From Methanobrevibacter sp. V74 (GTDB lineage: Archaea; Methanobacteriota; Methanobacteria; Methanobacteriales; Methanobacteriaceae): a stretch of DNA of 64,000 nt. A model generated the notes under the pieces. It had not been told where the DNA came from. It ran no database searches and saw only the letters and a program-made list of their open reading frames with translations. The position numbers and the translations under genes are program-made. Where the stretch lies: positions 310,001 to 374,000 of the forward strand of contig NZ_CAUJAN010000002.1 of the NCBI RefSeq assembly GCF_963082495.1, written 5' to 3'. This document shows, one piece after another, positions 28,129 to 41,000 of the stretch; within the stretch, counting starts at the first letter, position 1; the number at the start of each line of letters is the position of its first letter.

Positions 28129-31044
28129 ATTAGATTAAAAAAATTAATTATATTAATCGTAATATTTTCTTTTGTTTTTTGTATCATATCTACAGCATCT
28201 GCAACAGATATTAACAATTTAACTAATGATGATATATCAACTATGAATGCACCAATTATGGATGAAAAAAATGAGCATAGTCCCCTTTTATCTAGAAATG
28301 AAGGTTCTTTTACTGATTTAAAAGAATTAATTAATCAAAATACTAATGGTACTTTAGATTTATATAGGAATTATAAATTTAATAGTCATGTTGACAGTAG
28401 TTTGAGTAATGGAATTGAAATTAATAAGAATTTGGTTATAAATGGAAATAACTTTGTCATTGACGGTAATCATGAAAGTACTATATTTAAAAATTCAAGA
28501 TCTATTAATTATTTAATTATTAATAACTTGTCTTTAATTAATGCTAATTCTAATGTATGGGGAGGAGCATGTAATTTTATTAGTGTAAAAAATAATATCA
28601 CTTTTAATAATGTAAATTTTACAAATAATTTCGCTAAATTTGTGCTGGAGCTATTTATGCACCAGCATGTACAGATGTAACCCTTATCAATTCATATTTC
28701 AATAATAATTCTGTTAATCCTCTCCCCATTAATGGAGGATATGGAGGAGTCATTATTGCAAATAATAATTTAAAAATTAGTAATTGCTATTTTATTAATA
28801 ATTTTGCAAACCGTGATGGAGGAGTTATTTATACTATGACTGGACGTAATTTGACAATTAACAATAGTAGATTTATCAATAATTCCGCAAAATCTTATGG
28901 AAACATTTTCTTTGGAGGATCAATTAATATTAATAGTTCTATTTTTATTAACAACTTCGCAGAAAGAGGAGGAGTTGTTTATAGTAGTAGTGGATTTATT
29001 AATATTTCAAACTCCGAGTTTGATAATAATTTTTCAAGGGGAGAAAATATAAGTTATGGGGGCTGTATTTATGCAGAAGGATATTATAATCAATCAATAG
29101 ATATTACAAATTCTAAATTTACCAATAACTCTGTAATAAGTAACCGAGATTGTTATGGGGGGTGTATTTTTGGAGGGAAATATGTTAATATTACCAACAC
29201 CGAATTTACCAATAACTCTGCCCAATCTAAAACAAACACAAGTTATTCAGGAGTTATTTGGACTAGTTATTTAAGTTTAAATAATTCAACCTTTGTAAAT
29301 AATAGTGGTCCTTCATCAATTATACAGTCTACTGTATTAATCATGTCAGATTCTTTTATTGAAGGAAACATTGCAGAGTATCGTGCAATAATTAAAGCAA
29401 CTAATAGTACAGTTACAAATTCATGCATCTCAAACAATCATGGCAGATATGGTATTTTGTACACTGAGAAAGGACAAATTTCAAATTCAAAATTTAAAAA
29501 TAATATTGCGGGAAAAAGTGCAGGAGTAACTGCCGATAATATATCAATTTTTAATTCTACTTTTACAGACAATATTGGAAATTTTGCTGGTGCGGTTCTT
29601 TCAATAAACGCTATTATTTCTGATTCTAATTTTACCAATAATCAAGGATATTTATCTAAAGACATTATTGCATTAACTCAATTAAATTCTATTAATAATT
29701 TATTTGATGATGCTAAAGTTTATAAGAGTTGGGGATGTGAATAATACTAAAATCTTAGATAATGGAACCTTAAAAATCTTTAATTTTTCCATTGCATTAA
29801 CTCCGCTAGGACAGTCTATTTTAACATATAATTGTAGTTATGTTAATCCAACTGATCTTATAATCAGCAAGGTTGCTAATGAATCATGTGTTCTTAATGG
29901 TTCTTTAGTGTCTTGGAACATTACTGTCTGGAACAACGGCAGTATTGATGCATTTGATGTAATTGTAAATGATACATTGCCAGAAGGATTTATATTAAAA
30001 AATAGTTCTAGTAATCTTATTTGGAATATTGGAACTTTACTTGCAGGTAATAGTATATCTTTCACTATAGAAACCATAGCTATTAAAGTAGGAAATTGGA
30101 CGAATATTGCGAAAGTAACTACAAGCACACTAGAAACTAACTATACAAACAATGAGGATAATGATACCGTTCAAGTAATCAAACCTGATATTGCTGTTGA
30201 GAAATTATCTTTGAATAAAACTGTTTATATTAGTAATCAGACTGTGTTTACAATTATTGTTCGCAATACTGGTGATTGTGATTTGGGCAATGTCTTTGTT
30301 GTTGAAAAAATTCCTAAAGGTTTAGTTTACAATTCATTTAAAGGTATTAATTGGTCTTATAATAATAGTCGATTTATATATGGTGGAATTTTAAAAGTTG
30401 GCAAGTCTGTTAGCTTTAATATAGTCTTTGACACGGTTAGTCCAGGTAATTGGACCAATGTTGTTGTTGCAGGTTCAAATGGAACAGGTAACAAAACCGC
30501 TAATAATACTACTGAAGTTTATAAACCTGGCCTAAATGTGGAAAAAATCACTTTAAATCCAGTAGTGAATGTTGGCGAAATTACTTCATTTAAAATTATC
30601 GTAACTAATACTGGGGATTGTAAACTTGGAAATGTTTTTGTACATGAGGATAGCTATAAAGGTTTAAAATTCCATAGTTTCTTTGGTAATAACTGGAAAC
30701 AAAAAGGAGATAATTTCTATTATCAGGGGATTTTAAACCCTGGTGAGTCAGCATCATTTATCGTATCATTTACTACTTTAACGCCTGGAAATTTCACAAA
30801 CATTGTTACTGCTGGTTCAAACATTACTGCTAATAAAACCGCTGAAAATAAAACCGAAGTAATTAAAGAAAATCCTCATAACCCAAATAATAAAACTATA
30901 ATAATTAAAGAGAATCATACTAAAACAGATAATGGCCATGATATTAAAGTGCATACTTCAAGAGCAACAGGTAATCCATTATTCGCATTATTCCTGGTTC
31001 TATTAATGATTAGTATGACTTCTGTTAGAAAATTTAAAAAATAA
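28129..31044 (+). pseudogene. Adhesin-like surface protein, frameshifted (beta-helix plus DUF11 repeats)
   Basis: Three frames together encode about 970 residues. An N-terminal hydrophobic signal (LKKLIILIVIFSFVFCIISTASA) is followed by repeated NSxFTNNSA-type right-handed beta-helix units, then two or three DUF11-like domains (TVWNNGSIDAFDVIVNDTLP), and a C-terminal RATGNPLFALFLVLLMISM membrane anchor with a basic tail. The frame breaks near 28641 (the following codons GAGAIYAP continue in another frame) and near 29730 at a GGGG run. The apparent first codon after GAGG (28117-28120) is ATT at 28129 instead of ATG. It is either a decayed gene or one affected by sequence errors. Confidence 0.8.
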
Positions 31045-31054
31045 AACATAAATT

Positions 31055-31090
31055 TTAAGAGTATCTTTTTTAAAACTCTTAATTTTTTAT
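31055..31090 (+). terminator. Terminator hairpin after the first adhesin gene
   Basis: The 8-base arms ttaagagt (31055-31062) and actcttaa (31075-31082) are exact complements and are followed by a T6 run. Confidence 0.6.
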
Positions 31091-31224
31091 TCTTTCAATA
31101 TTCGCCAATTTTACACTCTCCTTTCACCTGTAAGTTATAAAATTATTAGAAAATCAATCACTCTCAGATATAAAAGCTTTATTTACAATTTAAAAGATAA
31201 AATTGAAGAACACAAGCAAACATT

Positions 31225-31372
31225 GAAATGCCTTTTAAAAAACCACGCTAAAATCCAGAAAAGGAATATTTAAGACAGCATGAGGTGTTTTAAAATGAAT
31301 TGGCCTCAAAGATTTAATTTGGAATGACAATCGTAAACATGATTTTAAAAATCAACAAAGTTTTGAAATAGG
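31225..31372 (+). pseudogene. Transposase-like remnant, copy B
   Basis: This is a diverged homologue of 27575-27725, with multiple stops in every frame. Together the two copies bracket the first adhesin-like gene. The surrounding spacer (31045-32078) is otherwise very AT-rich, with TATA-like tracts but no recognisable gene. Confidence 0.4.
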
Positions 31373-32078
31373 CATCGATTTATTTATATATATGAAAGTA
31401 TAGATGTTTATAATAGTTATAATATCTTTATGGATTTTGTATACTTATATAAAAAAAGTTAATATGAATTATATAATTGTAGGGATGCTTTTGAAAATTA
31501 AACATTTTGCTTTTTTATGATTTGTATATTATATGAATTAATTATAATTGGTCGAGCTTTTTTATATGAATTGGACAGATAAATATAAATCAATATTTTA
31601 TAGCGATATTATTAATGTGTATTCAGATTCGGATGATTGAATTTCAAAAAAATTTTATATTATCTTTATTATTTTAATATAGGATATTATTCTGGTTAGG
31701 CTAGTAAAAATAATATGATTACTAATTGTCTCATTTAATATATGTTTTAATGATTGCTAAGAAAAGGTGACAATAAAAATATTATTAAGTAATTGTCTAT
31801 TATATAAAAATAAAGATGAGATTTTTTATATCATGATTTAATAAATATAGAAATTGTAAATAATCATATTGTTCTTATTTTTTAGAGTGTTTTTTATATA
31901 AACTATTATATGTTCATTGTTTCTTTTTTTTTATTTGAGTTATATGATTTTTCATGTTTTCTTATTGTAACTAATTATTATATAACAATATTTTATTTGA
32001 CTAATCATTTTTAGTTTAGAATAATGTTTGTTTAATTAATAATCATTATAATTATTAAATAATGAGGTTTTAAGTATA

Positions 32079-35000
32079 ATGTTAATAAATAATAAGAGTG
32101 TCATGTATTTGTCGTGTTTGCTATTACTTTTGTTTTTAGTATCAGCTGTAGCAGCACAAGATACAAACATGACGAATAATAATGAGGATCTTACAACAAG
32201 TAATACTGATAGTGTTGTAAGTGTTCAAAATGATGATCCCTCTTCCAATGGTTTGACAACGAATAATGGTCAAAATACCTCGAGGGGGGGGGGGCGCGAG
32301 CATTTTAAAAGCTCCCTCAAATAATGAAAATCTAAGAGCGGCAAATATTCATGTAACAGGAACTACTTTTGCAGATATACAAGCTGCAATTAATTCTGCT
32401 AGTTCTGGAGATAATATTTTTCTAGATGGGAAGGTTTATTCTATTGGTTCTGGGCATCCTATTGTTGTTAATAAAATTTTGAATATTTATGGTGGTAGTA
32501 GTGTGTCAGACCCAACAATGGCAGTGTTAGATTCTTTATCTAGGGATCATGTAATTCGTGTAACTGCTAACAATGTTTGTCTTAAATATTTAACAATTAC
32601 AAATGGTCTTTCTTTAAAAAATAGTTATCAAAATTATTATAATGGTGGTGGGTTGCGAGTATGGGGTAATTCACAATTGTCATCTTTAAATAATTTTAAG
32701 TTAATAAATTGCATCATACAAAACTGTAAGTCTATGCCTTCCTCAATTCCGATTAATAAATATTATTCTGGTGGTGGGGCATATATTGTATCTGATAATT
32801 TTTTAATTCAGAATTGTGAGTTTAAAAATTGTAGTGTATATAATGTTGGTGGAGGATTTTATGCGAGGGGTAATGGTAATGTGTTAAACTGCACATTCAA
32901 AGATAATCACCAAGTGGCTGGTGCAGGTACAGGATTCCAAATAAATTTACCCGCATCTCATTTTGGACAGGTATATGTTGATAATTGTAAGTTTGATAAT
33001 AATTACAATGAAAGAGGACATGGTGCATCAATTTGTTTTGTAGGAACTAGTAGTAAAGTTCATGTTAATAATTCTGTTTTTACTAATAATTTTGTTGGTC
33101 TTGGAGATTTAAATCATTGTGGGGGAGGAGGCATTCTTTTCCATTATGGTGGTGGAGCCTACAACTGTACTTTTATTAATAATACTGCACTCGAACATGG
33201 TGGAGCAATATCAGGTCTTTCCACTGAAGATGTTAATTTAGAGATTGTTGATTGTAGGTTTATTAATAATACTTCTCCTGAAGGTGCTGCTATATATATT
33301 AATGGTAATGGTGTTAAAGTTGATTCTTGTAACTTTACTGGGAATAATGCAAGTAATTTTGGTGCAGGTATCTATGTTAGAGGGGATCGTGCAGAAATAA
33401 CTAATTCTATTTTTAATGAGAATATTGCAACAAGTGGTGCTGGTGTTTATGTTCAAGGTATTAATGCTAAAATTTTGAATTCAAACTTCACAGATAATAA
33501 TGCATTTAATGTTGCTGGTGGAGTATTTATAAAAGGAAGTAATGCTCTTGTTAATACATGTAATTTTAATGATAATCTTGCTGTTGATGGGGGTGGTGTT
33601 TATATTGATGGTGCTTCTGCTCAGGTTCGGAATTCCAATTTCACAGGTAATAATGCTTCTAATCGTGGTGGTGGAGTATTTATAAAAGGAAGTAATGCTG
33701 TTTTATATAGTAATAATTTCACTTGTAATCATGCTAATCCTTCTGATATGATGCCGAATGGTATTGATGGTCTTGGTGGAGGATTATTTATTGATGGTAA
33801 TAATAACCAAATATTAAAATCTATTTTCAACTATAATACTGCTCGTAATGGGTCTGCTATTTATACTAATGGTATAAATGCTATTATTAAGGATACTGTT
33901 TTGCTTCAAAATCAGGCATGGAGTTACTTGTTGACTACTGTCGCTGCACCTCCAAGTAGCATTTACAATACTGCTGATGAGAATATTACTATGGTGCTTG
34001 TTGGTGGTGATAATATTGCAAATGCAATTTATAATAATGTATTACCTAGCCAAATCTCATTTTACACTGTAACTTATTCAACATCTAGATATGGTACCAA
34101 AACTACTACTCTTAGTGAAGTTCACCCTGTATGGGGTGCTGAAAACAGTAATGGTGGAAGACTATTGTATCAGGATAGTCGTGAGGATTATCAGACAATC
34201 ATATTACGGGTGATTAATGATGAAACAGGACAGATTGTTTATAACAATATTAATTTGAAAACTGATATTTATGGTAATGTTACTGTGATTATTCCTAAAG
34301 GTTTACAACCAGAAAATTATACTGTTTATGCTTCTCACCCTGAAGATTCGTTATATAAAGCAATTAACAATACAACTAAATTCAGAATAATACCTGTCGT
34401 TGATGTTAGTGTTACTAAAAACAGTGACAAAAACCTTTATGTATTAGGTGAAAACGTAATCTACACTATTGTAGTTACAAATAATGGTCCAAACATTGCT
34501 CATAATGTTACTTTGTGTGATGTTTTGCCAAGCACACTTACTTTAATATCCTTAAATAATGTTGGTTATGATAGCAGTACTGGTGTTTGGTATATTGGAA
34601 CAATGAATGTTGGAGCAAGTGTAACTTTAACAATTACTGCAAAAACAACTACTCTCGGAACTGTAAACAATATTGTAACTGTATCTAGTTATGAAAATGA
34701 TACTAATTTAACTAATAACCAAGCTAATAAAACTATTAATGTTGTTATTTATGGTGGTAAAACTGTTAATAATCCATATCCAACTTTAAGTGAAACTATC
34801 CAATATAACTTGACTATTAGAAATACTGGTAATACACTATATCAACACGATATAGAGATTGAGGATTTCTTGCCTGATGGTGTTACTTTCAAAAGTTTCA
34901 CTTTTACTAACGCTAGTCTTGTTAATTATAATTGGGGAGGTAATCATTATTATTTCACTATAACTGATATTAATGGTAATACTACTGCTGTTATTACCAT

Positions 35001-38000
35001 AAATGCTGTAGTTAATAAAAATGGTACTTGGACCAATACTATGCTTTTAGGTGGTCGCAATTATACTGCTAATATTACTGTTGTAGATATCGAGAAAACT
35101 GTGAATAATTCTAATCCTGTTGTGGGTGAGGTTATTGAGTATAATTTGACTGTTAATAATACTGGTAGTGTTGTTATTTCTGATAATGTTACTTTGGTTG
35201 ATTCATTGCCTGATGGTCTTGTTTATGCTGGTGATTATAGTGTTGTTGGTGGTAAGGTTGTTAAGTTCGCGCAATCTGGTAATAAGTTGATTTGGGTTGT
35301 TAGTGATATTGCTCCTGGTAGTTCTATGATCATTACTGTTAAGGTTAAGGTTGTTAGGGATGGTAGTTGGACTAATAATTTGACTTTGAATGGTAATTTT
35401 ACTGTTAATGCTACTGTTACTACTGTTAATCCAATTAAGACTGTGAATAATTCTAATCCTGTTGTGGGTGAGGTTATTGAGTATAATTTGACTGTTAATA
35501 ATACTGGTAGTGTTGTTATTTCTGATAATGTTACTTTGGTTGATTCATTGCCTGATGGTCTTGTTTATGCTGGTGATTATAGTGTTGTTGGTGGTAAGGT
35601 TGTTAAGTTCGCGCAATCTGGTAATAAGTTGATTTGGGTTGTTAGTGATATTGCTCCTGGTAGTTCTATGATCATTCACTGATAAGGTTAAGGTTGTTAG
35701 GGATGGTAGTTGGACTAATAATTTGACTTTGAATGGTAATTTTACTGTTAATGCTACTGTTACTACTGTTAATCCAATTAAGACTGTGAATAATTCTAAT
35801 CCTGTTGTGGGTGAGGTTATTGAGTATAATTTGACTGTTAATAATACTGGTAGTGTTGTTATTTCTGATAATGTTACTTTGGTTGATTCATTGCCTGATG
35901 GTCTTGTTTATGCTGGTGATTATAGTGTTGTTGGTGGTAAGGTTGTTAAGTTCGCGCAATCTGGTAATAAGTTGATTTGGGTTGTTAGTGATATTGCTCC
36001 TGGTAGTTCTATGATCATTACTGTTAAGGTTAAGGTTGTTAGGGATGGTAGTTGGACTAATAATTTGACTTTGAATGGTAATTTTACTGTTAATGCTACT
36101 GTTACTACTGTTAATCCAATTAAGACTGTGAATAATTCTAATCCTGTTGTGGGTGAGGTTATTGAGTATAATTTGACTGTTGAAATAATACTGGTAGTGT
36201 TGTTATTTCTGATAATGTTACTTTGGTTGATTCATTGCCTGATGGTCTTGTTTATGCTGGTGATTATAGTGTTGTTGGTGGTAAGGTTGTTAAGTTCGCG
36301 CAATCTGGTAATAAGTTGATTTGGGTTGTTAGTGATATTGCTCCTGGTAGTTCTATGATCATTACTGTTAAGGTTAAGGTTGTTAGGGATGGTAGTTGGA
36401 CTAATAATTTGACTTTGAATGGTAATTTTACTGTTAATGCTACTGTTACTACTGTTAATCCAATTAAGACTGTGAATAATTCTAATCCTGTTGTGGGTGA
36501 GGTTATTGAGTATAATTTGACTGTTAATAATACTGGTAGTGTTGTTATTTCTGATAATGTTACTTTGGTTGATTCATTGCCTGATGGTCTTGTTTATGCT
36601 GGTGATTATAGTGTTGTTGGTGGTAAGGTTGTTAAGTTCGCGCAATCTGGTAATAAGTTGATTTGGGTTGTTATGATACTTTGCATGATTACTGTTAAGG
36701 TTAAGGTTGTTAGGGATGGTAGTTGACTAATTTTGACTGGTAATTTTACTGTTAATGCTACTGTTGTTGTTAATCCAATTAAGAGTGAGTATAATTTGAC
36801 TGTTAATAATACTGGTAGTGTTGTTATTTCTGATAATGTTACTTTGGTTGATTCATTGCCTGATGGTCTTGTTTATGCTGGTGATTATAGTGTTGTTGGT
36901 GGTAAGGTTGTTAAGTTGCAATCTGGTAATAAGTTGATTTGGGTTGTTAGTGATATTGCTCCTGGTAGTTCTATGATCATTACTGTTAAGGTTAAGGTTG
37001 TTAGGGATGGTAGTTGGACTAATAATTTGACTTTGAATGGTAATTTTACTGTTAATGCTACTGTTACTACTGTTAATCCAATTAAGACTGTGAATAATTC
37101 TAATCCTGTTGTGGGTGAGGTTATTGAGTATAAGGTTTTGACTGTTAATAATACTGGTAGTGTTGTTATTTCTGATAATGTTACTTTGGTTGATTCATTG
37201 CCTGATGGTCTTGTTTATGCTGGTGATTATAGTGTTGTTGGTGGTAAGGTTGTTAAGTTCGCGCAATCTGGTAATAAGTTGATTTGGGTTGTTAGTGATA
37301 TTGCTCCTGGTAGTTCTATGATCATTACTGTTAAGGTTAAGGTTGTTAGGGATGGTAGTTGGACTAATAATTTGACTTTGAATGGTAATTTTACTGTTAA
37401 TGCTACTGTTACTACTGTTAATCCAATTAAGACTGTGAATAATTCTAATCCTGTTGTGGGTGAGGTTATTGAGTATAATTTGACTGTTAATAATACTGGT
37501 AGTGTTGTTATTTCTGATAATGTTACTTTGGTTGATTCATTGCCTGATGGTCTTGTTTATGCTGGTGATTATAGTGTTGTTGGTGGTAAGGTTGTTAAGT
37601 TCGCGCAATCTGGTAATAAGTTGATTTGGGTTGTTAGTGATATTGCTCCTGGTAGTTCTATGATCATTACTGTTAAGGTTAAGGTTGTTAGGGATGGTAG
37701 TTGGACTAATAATTTGACTTTGAATGGTAATTTTACTGTTAATGCTACTGTTACTACTGTTAATCCAATTAAGACTGTGAATAATTCTAATCCTGTTGTG
37801 GGTGAGGTTATTGAGTATAATTTGACTGTTAATAATACTGGTAGTGTTGTTATTTCTGATAATGTTACTTTGGTTGATTCATTGCCTGATGGTCTTGTTT
37901 ATGCTGGTGATTATAGTGTTGTTGGTGGTAAGGTTGTTAAGTTCGCGCAATCTGGTAATAAGTTGATTTGGGTTGTTAGTGATATTGCTCCTGGTAGTTC

Positions 38001-41000
38001 TATGATCATTACTGTTAAGGTTAAGGTTGTTAGGGATGGTAGTTGGACTAATAATTTGACTTTGAATGGTAATTTTACTGTTAATGCTACTGTTACTACT
38101 GTTAATCCAATTAAGACTGTGAATAATTCAAATTTAATCCTGTTGTGGGTGAGGTTATTGAGTATAATTTGACTGTTAATAATACTGGTAGTGTTGTTAT
38201 TTCTGATAATGTTACTTTGGTTGATTCATTGCCTGATGGTCTTGTTTATGCTGGTGATTATAGTGTTGTTGGTGGTAAGGTTGTTAAGTTCGCGCAATCT
38301 GGTAATAAGTTGATTTGGGTTGTTAGTGATATTGCTCCTGGTAGTTCTATGATCATTACTGTTAAGGTTAAGGTTGTTAGGGATGGTAGTTGGACTAATA
38401 ATTTGACTTTGAATGGTAATTTTACTGTTAATGCTACTGTTACTACTGTTAATCCAATTAAGACTGTGAATAATTCTAATCCTGTTGTGGGTGAGGTTAT
38501 TGAGTATAATTTGACTGTTAATAATACTGGTAGTGTTGTTATTTCTGATAATGTTACTTTGGTTGATTCATTGCCTGATGGTCTTGTTTATGCTGGTGAT
38601 TATAGTGTTGTTGGTGGTAAGGTTGTTAATGTTCGCGCAATCTGGTAATAAGTTGATTTGGGTTGTTAGTGATATTGCTCCTGGTAGTTCTATGATCATT
38701 ACTGTTAAGGTTAAGGTTGTTAGGGATGGTAGTTGGACTAATAATTTGACTTTGAATGGTAATTTTACTGTTAATGCTACTGTTACTACTGTTAATCCAA
38801 TTAAGACTGTGAATAATTCTAATCCTGTTGTGGGTGAGGTTATTGAGTATAATTTGACTGTTAATAATACTGGTAGTGTTGTTATTTCTGATAATGTTAC
38901 TTTGGTTGATTCATTGCCTGATGGTCTTGTTTATGCTGGTGATTATAGTGTTGTTGGTGGTAAGGTTGTTAAGTTCGCGCAATCTGGTAATAAGTTGATT
39001 TGGGTTGTTAGTGATATTGCTCCTGGTAGTTCTATGATCATTACTGTTAAGGTTAAGGTTGTTAGGGATGGTAGTTGGACTAATAATTTGACTTTGAATG
39101 GTAATTTTACTGTTAATGCTACTGTTACAAGTTACTGTTAATCCAATTAAGACTGTGAATAATTCTAATCCTGTTGTGGGTGAGGTTATTGAGTATAATT
39201 TGACTGTTAATAATACTGGTAGTGTTGTTATTTCTGATAATGTTACTTTGGTTGATTCATTGCCTGATGGTCTTGTTTATGCTGGTGATTATAGTGTTGT
39301 TGGTGGTAAGGTTGTTAAGTTCGCGCAATCTGGTAATAAGTTGATTTGGGTTGTTAGTGATATTGCTCCTGGTAGTTCTATGATCATTACTGTTAAGGTT
39401 AAGGTTGTTAGGGATGGTAGTTGGACTAATAATTTGACTTTGAATGGTAATTTTACTGTTAATGCTACTGTTACTACTGTTAATCCAATTAAGACTGTGA
39501 ATAATTCTAATCCTGTTGTGGGTGAGGTTATTGAGTATAATTTGACTGTTAATAATACTGGTAGTGTTGTTATTTCTGATAATGTTACTTTGGTTGATTC
39601 ATTGCCTGATGGTCTTGTTTATGCTGGTGATTATAGTGTTGTTGGTGGTAAGGTTGTTAAGTTCGCGCAATCTGGTAATAAGTTGATTTGGGTTGTTAGT
39701 GATATTGCTCCTGGTAGTTCTATGATCATTACTGTTAAGGTTAAGGTTGTTAGGGATGGTAGTTGGACTAATAATTTGACTTTGAATGGTAATTTTACTG
39801 TTAATGCTACTGTTACTACTGTTAATCCAATTAAGACTGTGAATAATTCTAATCCTGTTGTGGGTGAGGTTATTGAGTATAATTTGACTGTTAATAATAC
39901 TGGTAGTGTTGTTATTTCTGATAATGTTACTTTGGTTGATTCATTGCCTGATGGTCTTGTTTATGCTGGTGATTATAGTGTTGTTGGTGGTAAGGTTGTT
40001 AAGTTCGCGCAATCTGGTAATAAGTTGATTTGGGTTGTTAGTGATATCTGGTAGTTCTAATCAAGTTGAGGTTGTTAGGGATGGTAGTTGACTAATAATT
40101 TGACTTTGAATAATGGTAATTTTACTGTTAATGATACTACTGTTAATCCAATTAAGACTGTGAATAATTCTAATCCTGGTAGTTCTATGATCATTACTGT
40201 TAAGGTTAAGATAATGTTGTTATGGGATGGTAAGGTTGTTAGTTGGACTAATAATTTGACTTTGAATGGTAATTTTACTGTTAATGCTACTGTTACTACT
40301 GTTAATCCAATTAAGACTGTGAATAATTCTAATCCTGTTGTGGGTGAGGTTATTGAGTATAATTTGACTGTTAATAATACTGGTAGTGTTGTTATTTCTG
40401 ATAATGTTACTTTGGTTGATTCATTGCCAGTGATGGTCTTGTTTATGCTGGTGATTATAGTGTTGTTGGTGGTAAGGTTGTTAAGTTCGCGCAATCTGGT
40501 AATAAGTTGATTTGGGTTGTTAGTGATATTGCTCCTGGTAGTTCTATGATCATTACTGTTAAGGTTAAGGTTGTTAGGGATGGTAGTTGGACTAATAATT
40601 TGACTTTGAATGGTAATTTTTGTTAATGCTACTGTTACTACTGTTAATCCAATTAAGACTGTGAATAATTCTAATCCTGTTGTGGGTGAGGTTATTGAGT
40701 ATAATTTGACTGTTAATAATACTGGTAGTGTTGTTATTTCTGATAATGTTACTTTGGTTGATTCATTGCCTGATGGTCTTGTTTATGCTGGTGATTATAG
40801 TGTTGTTGGTGGTAAGGTTGTTAAGTTCGCGCAATCTGGTAATAAGTTGATTTGGGTTGTTAGTGATATTGCTCCTGGTAATAATTTGTTAAGGTTAAGG
40901 TTGTTAGGGATGGTAGTTGGCACTAATAATTTGACTTTGAATGGTAATTTTACTGTTAATGCTACTGTTACTACTGTTAATCCAATTAAGACTGTGAATA

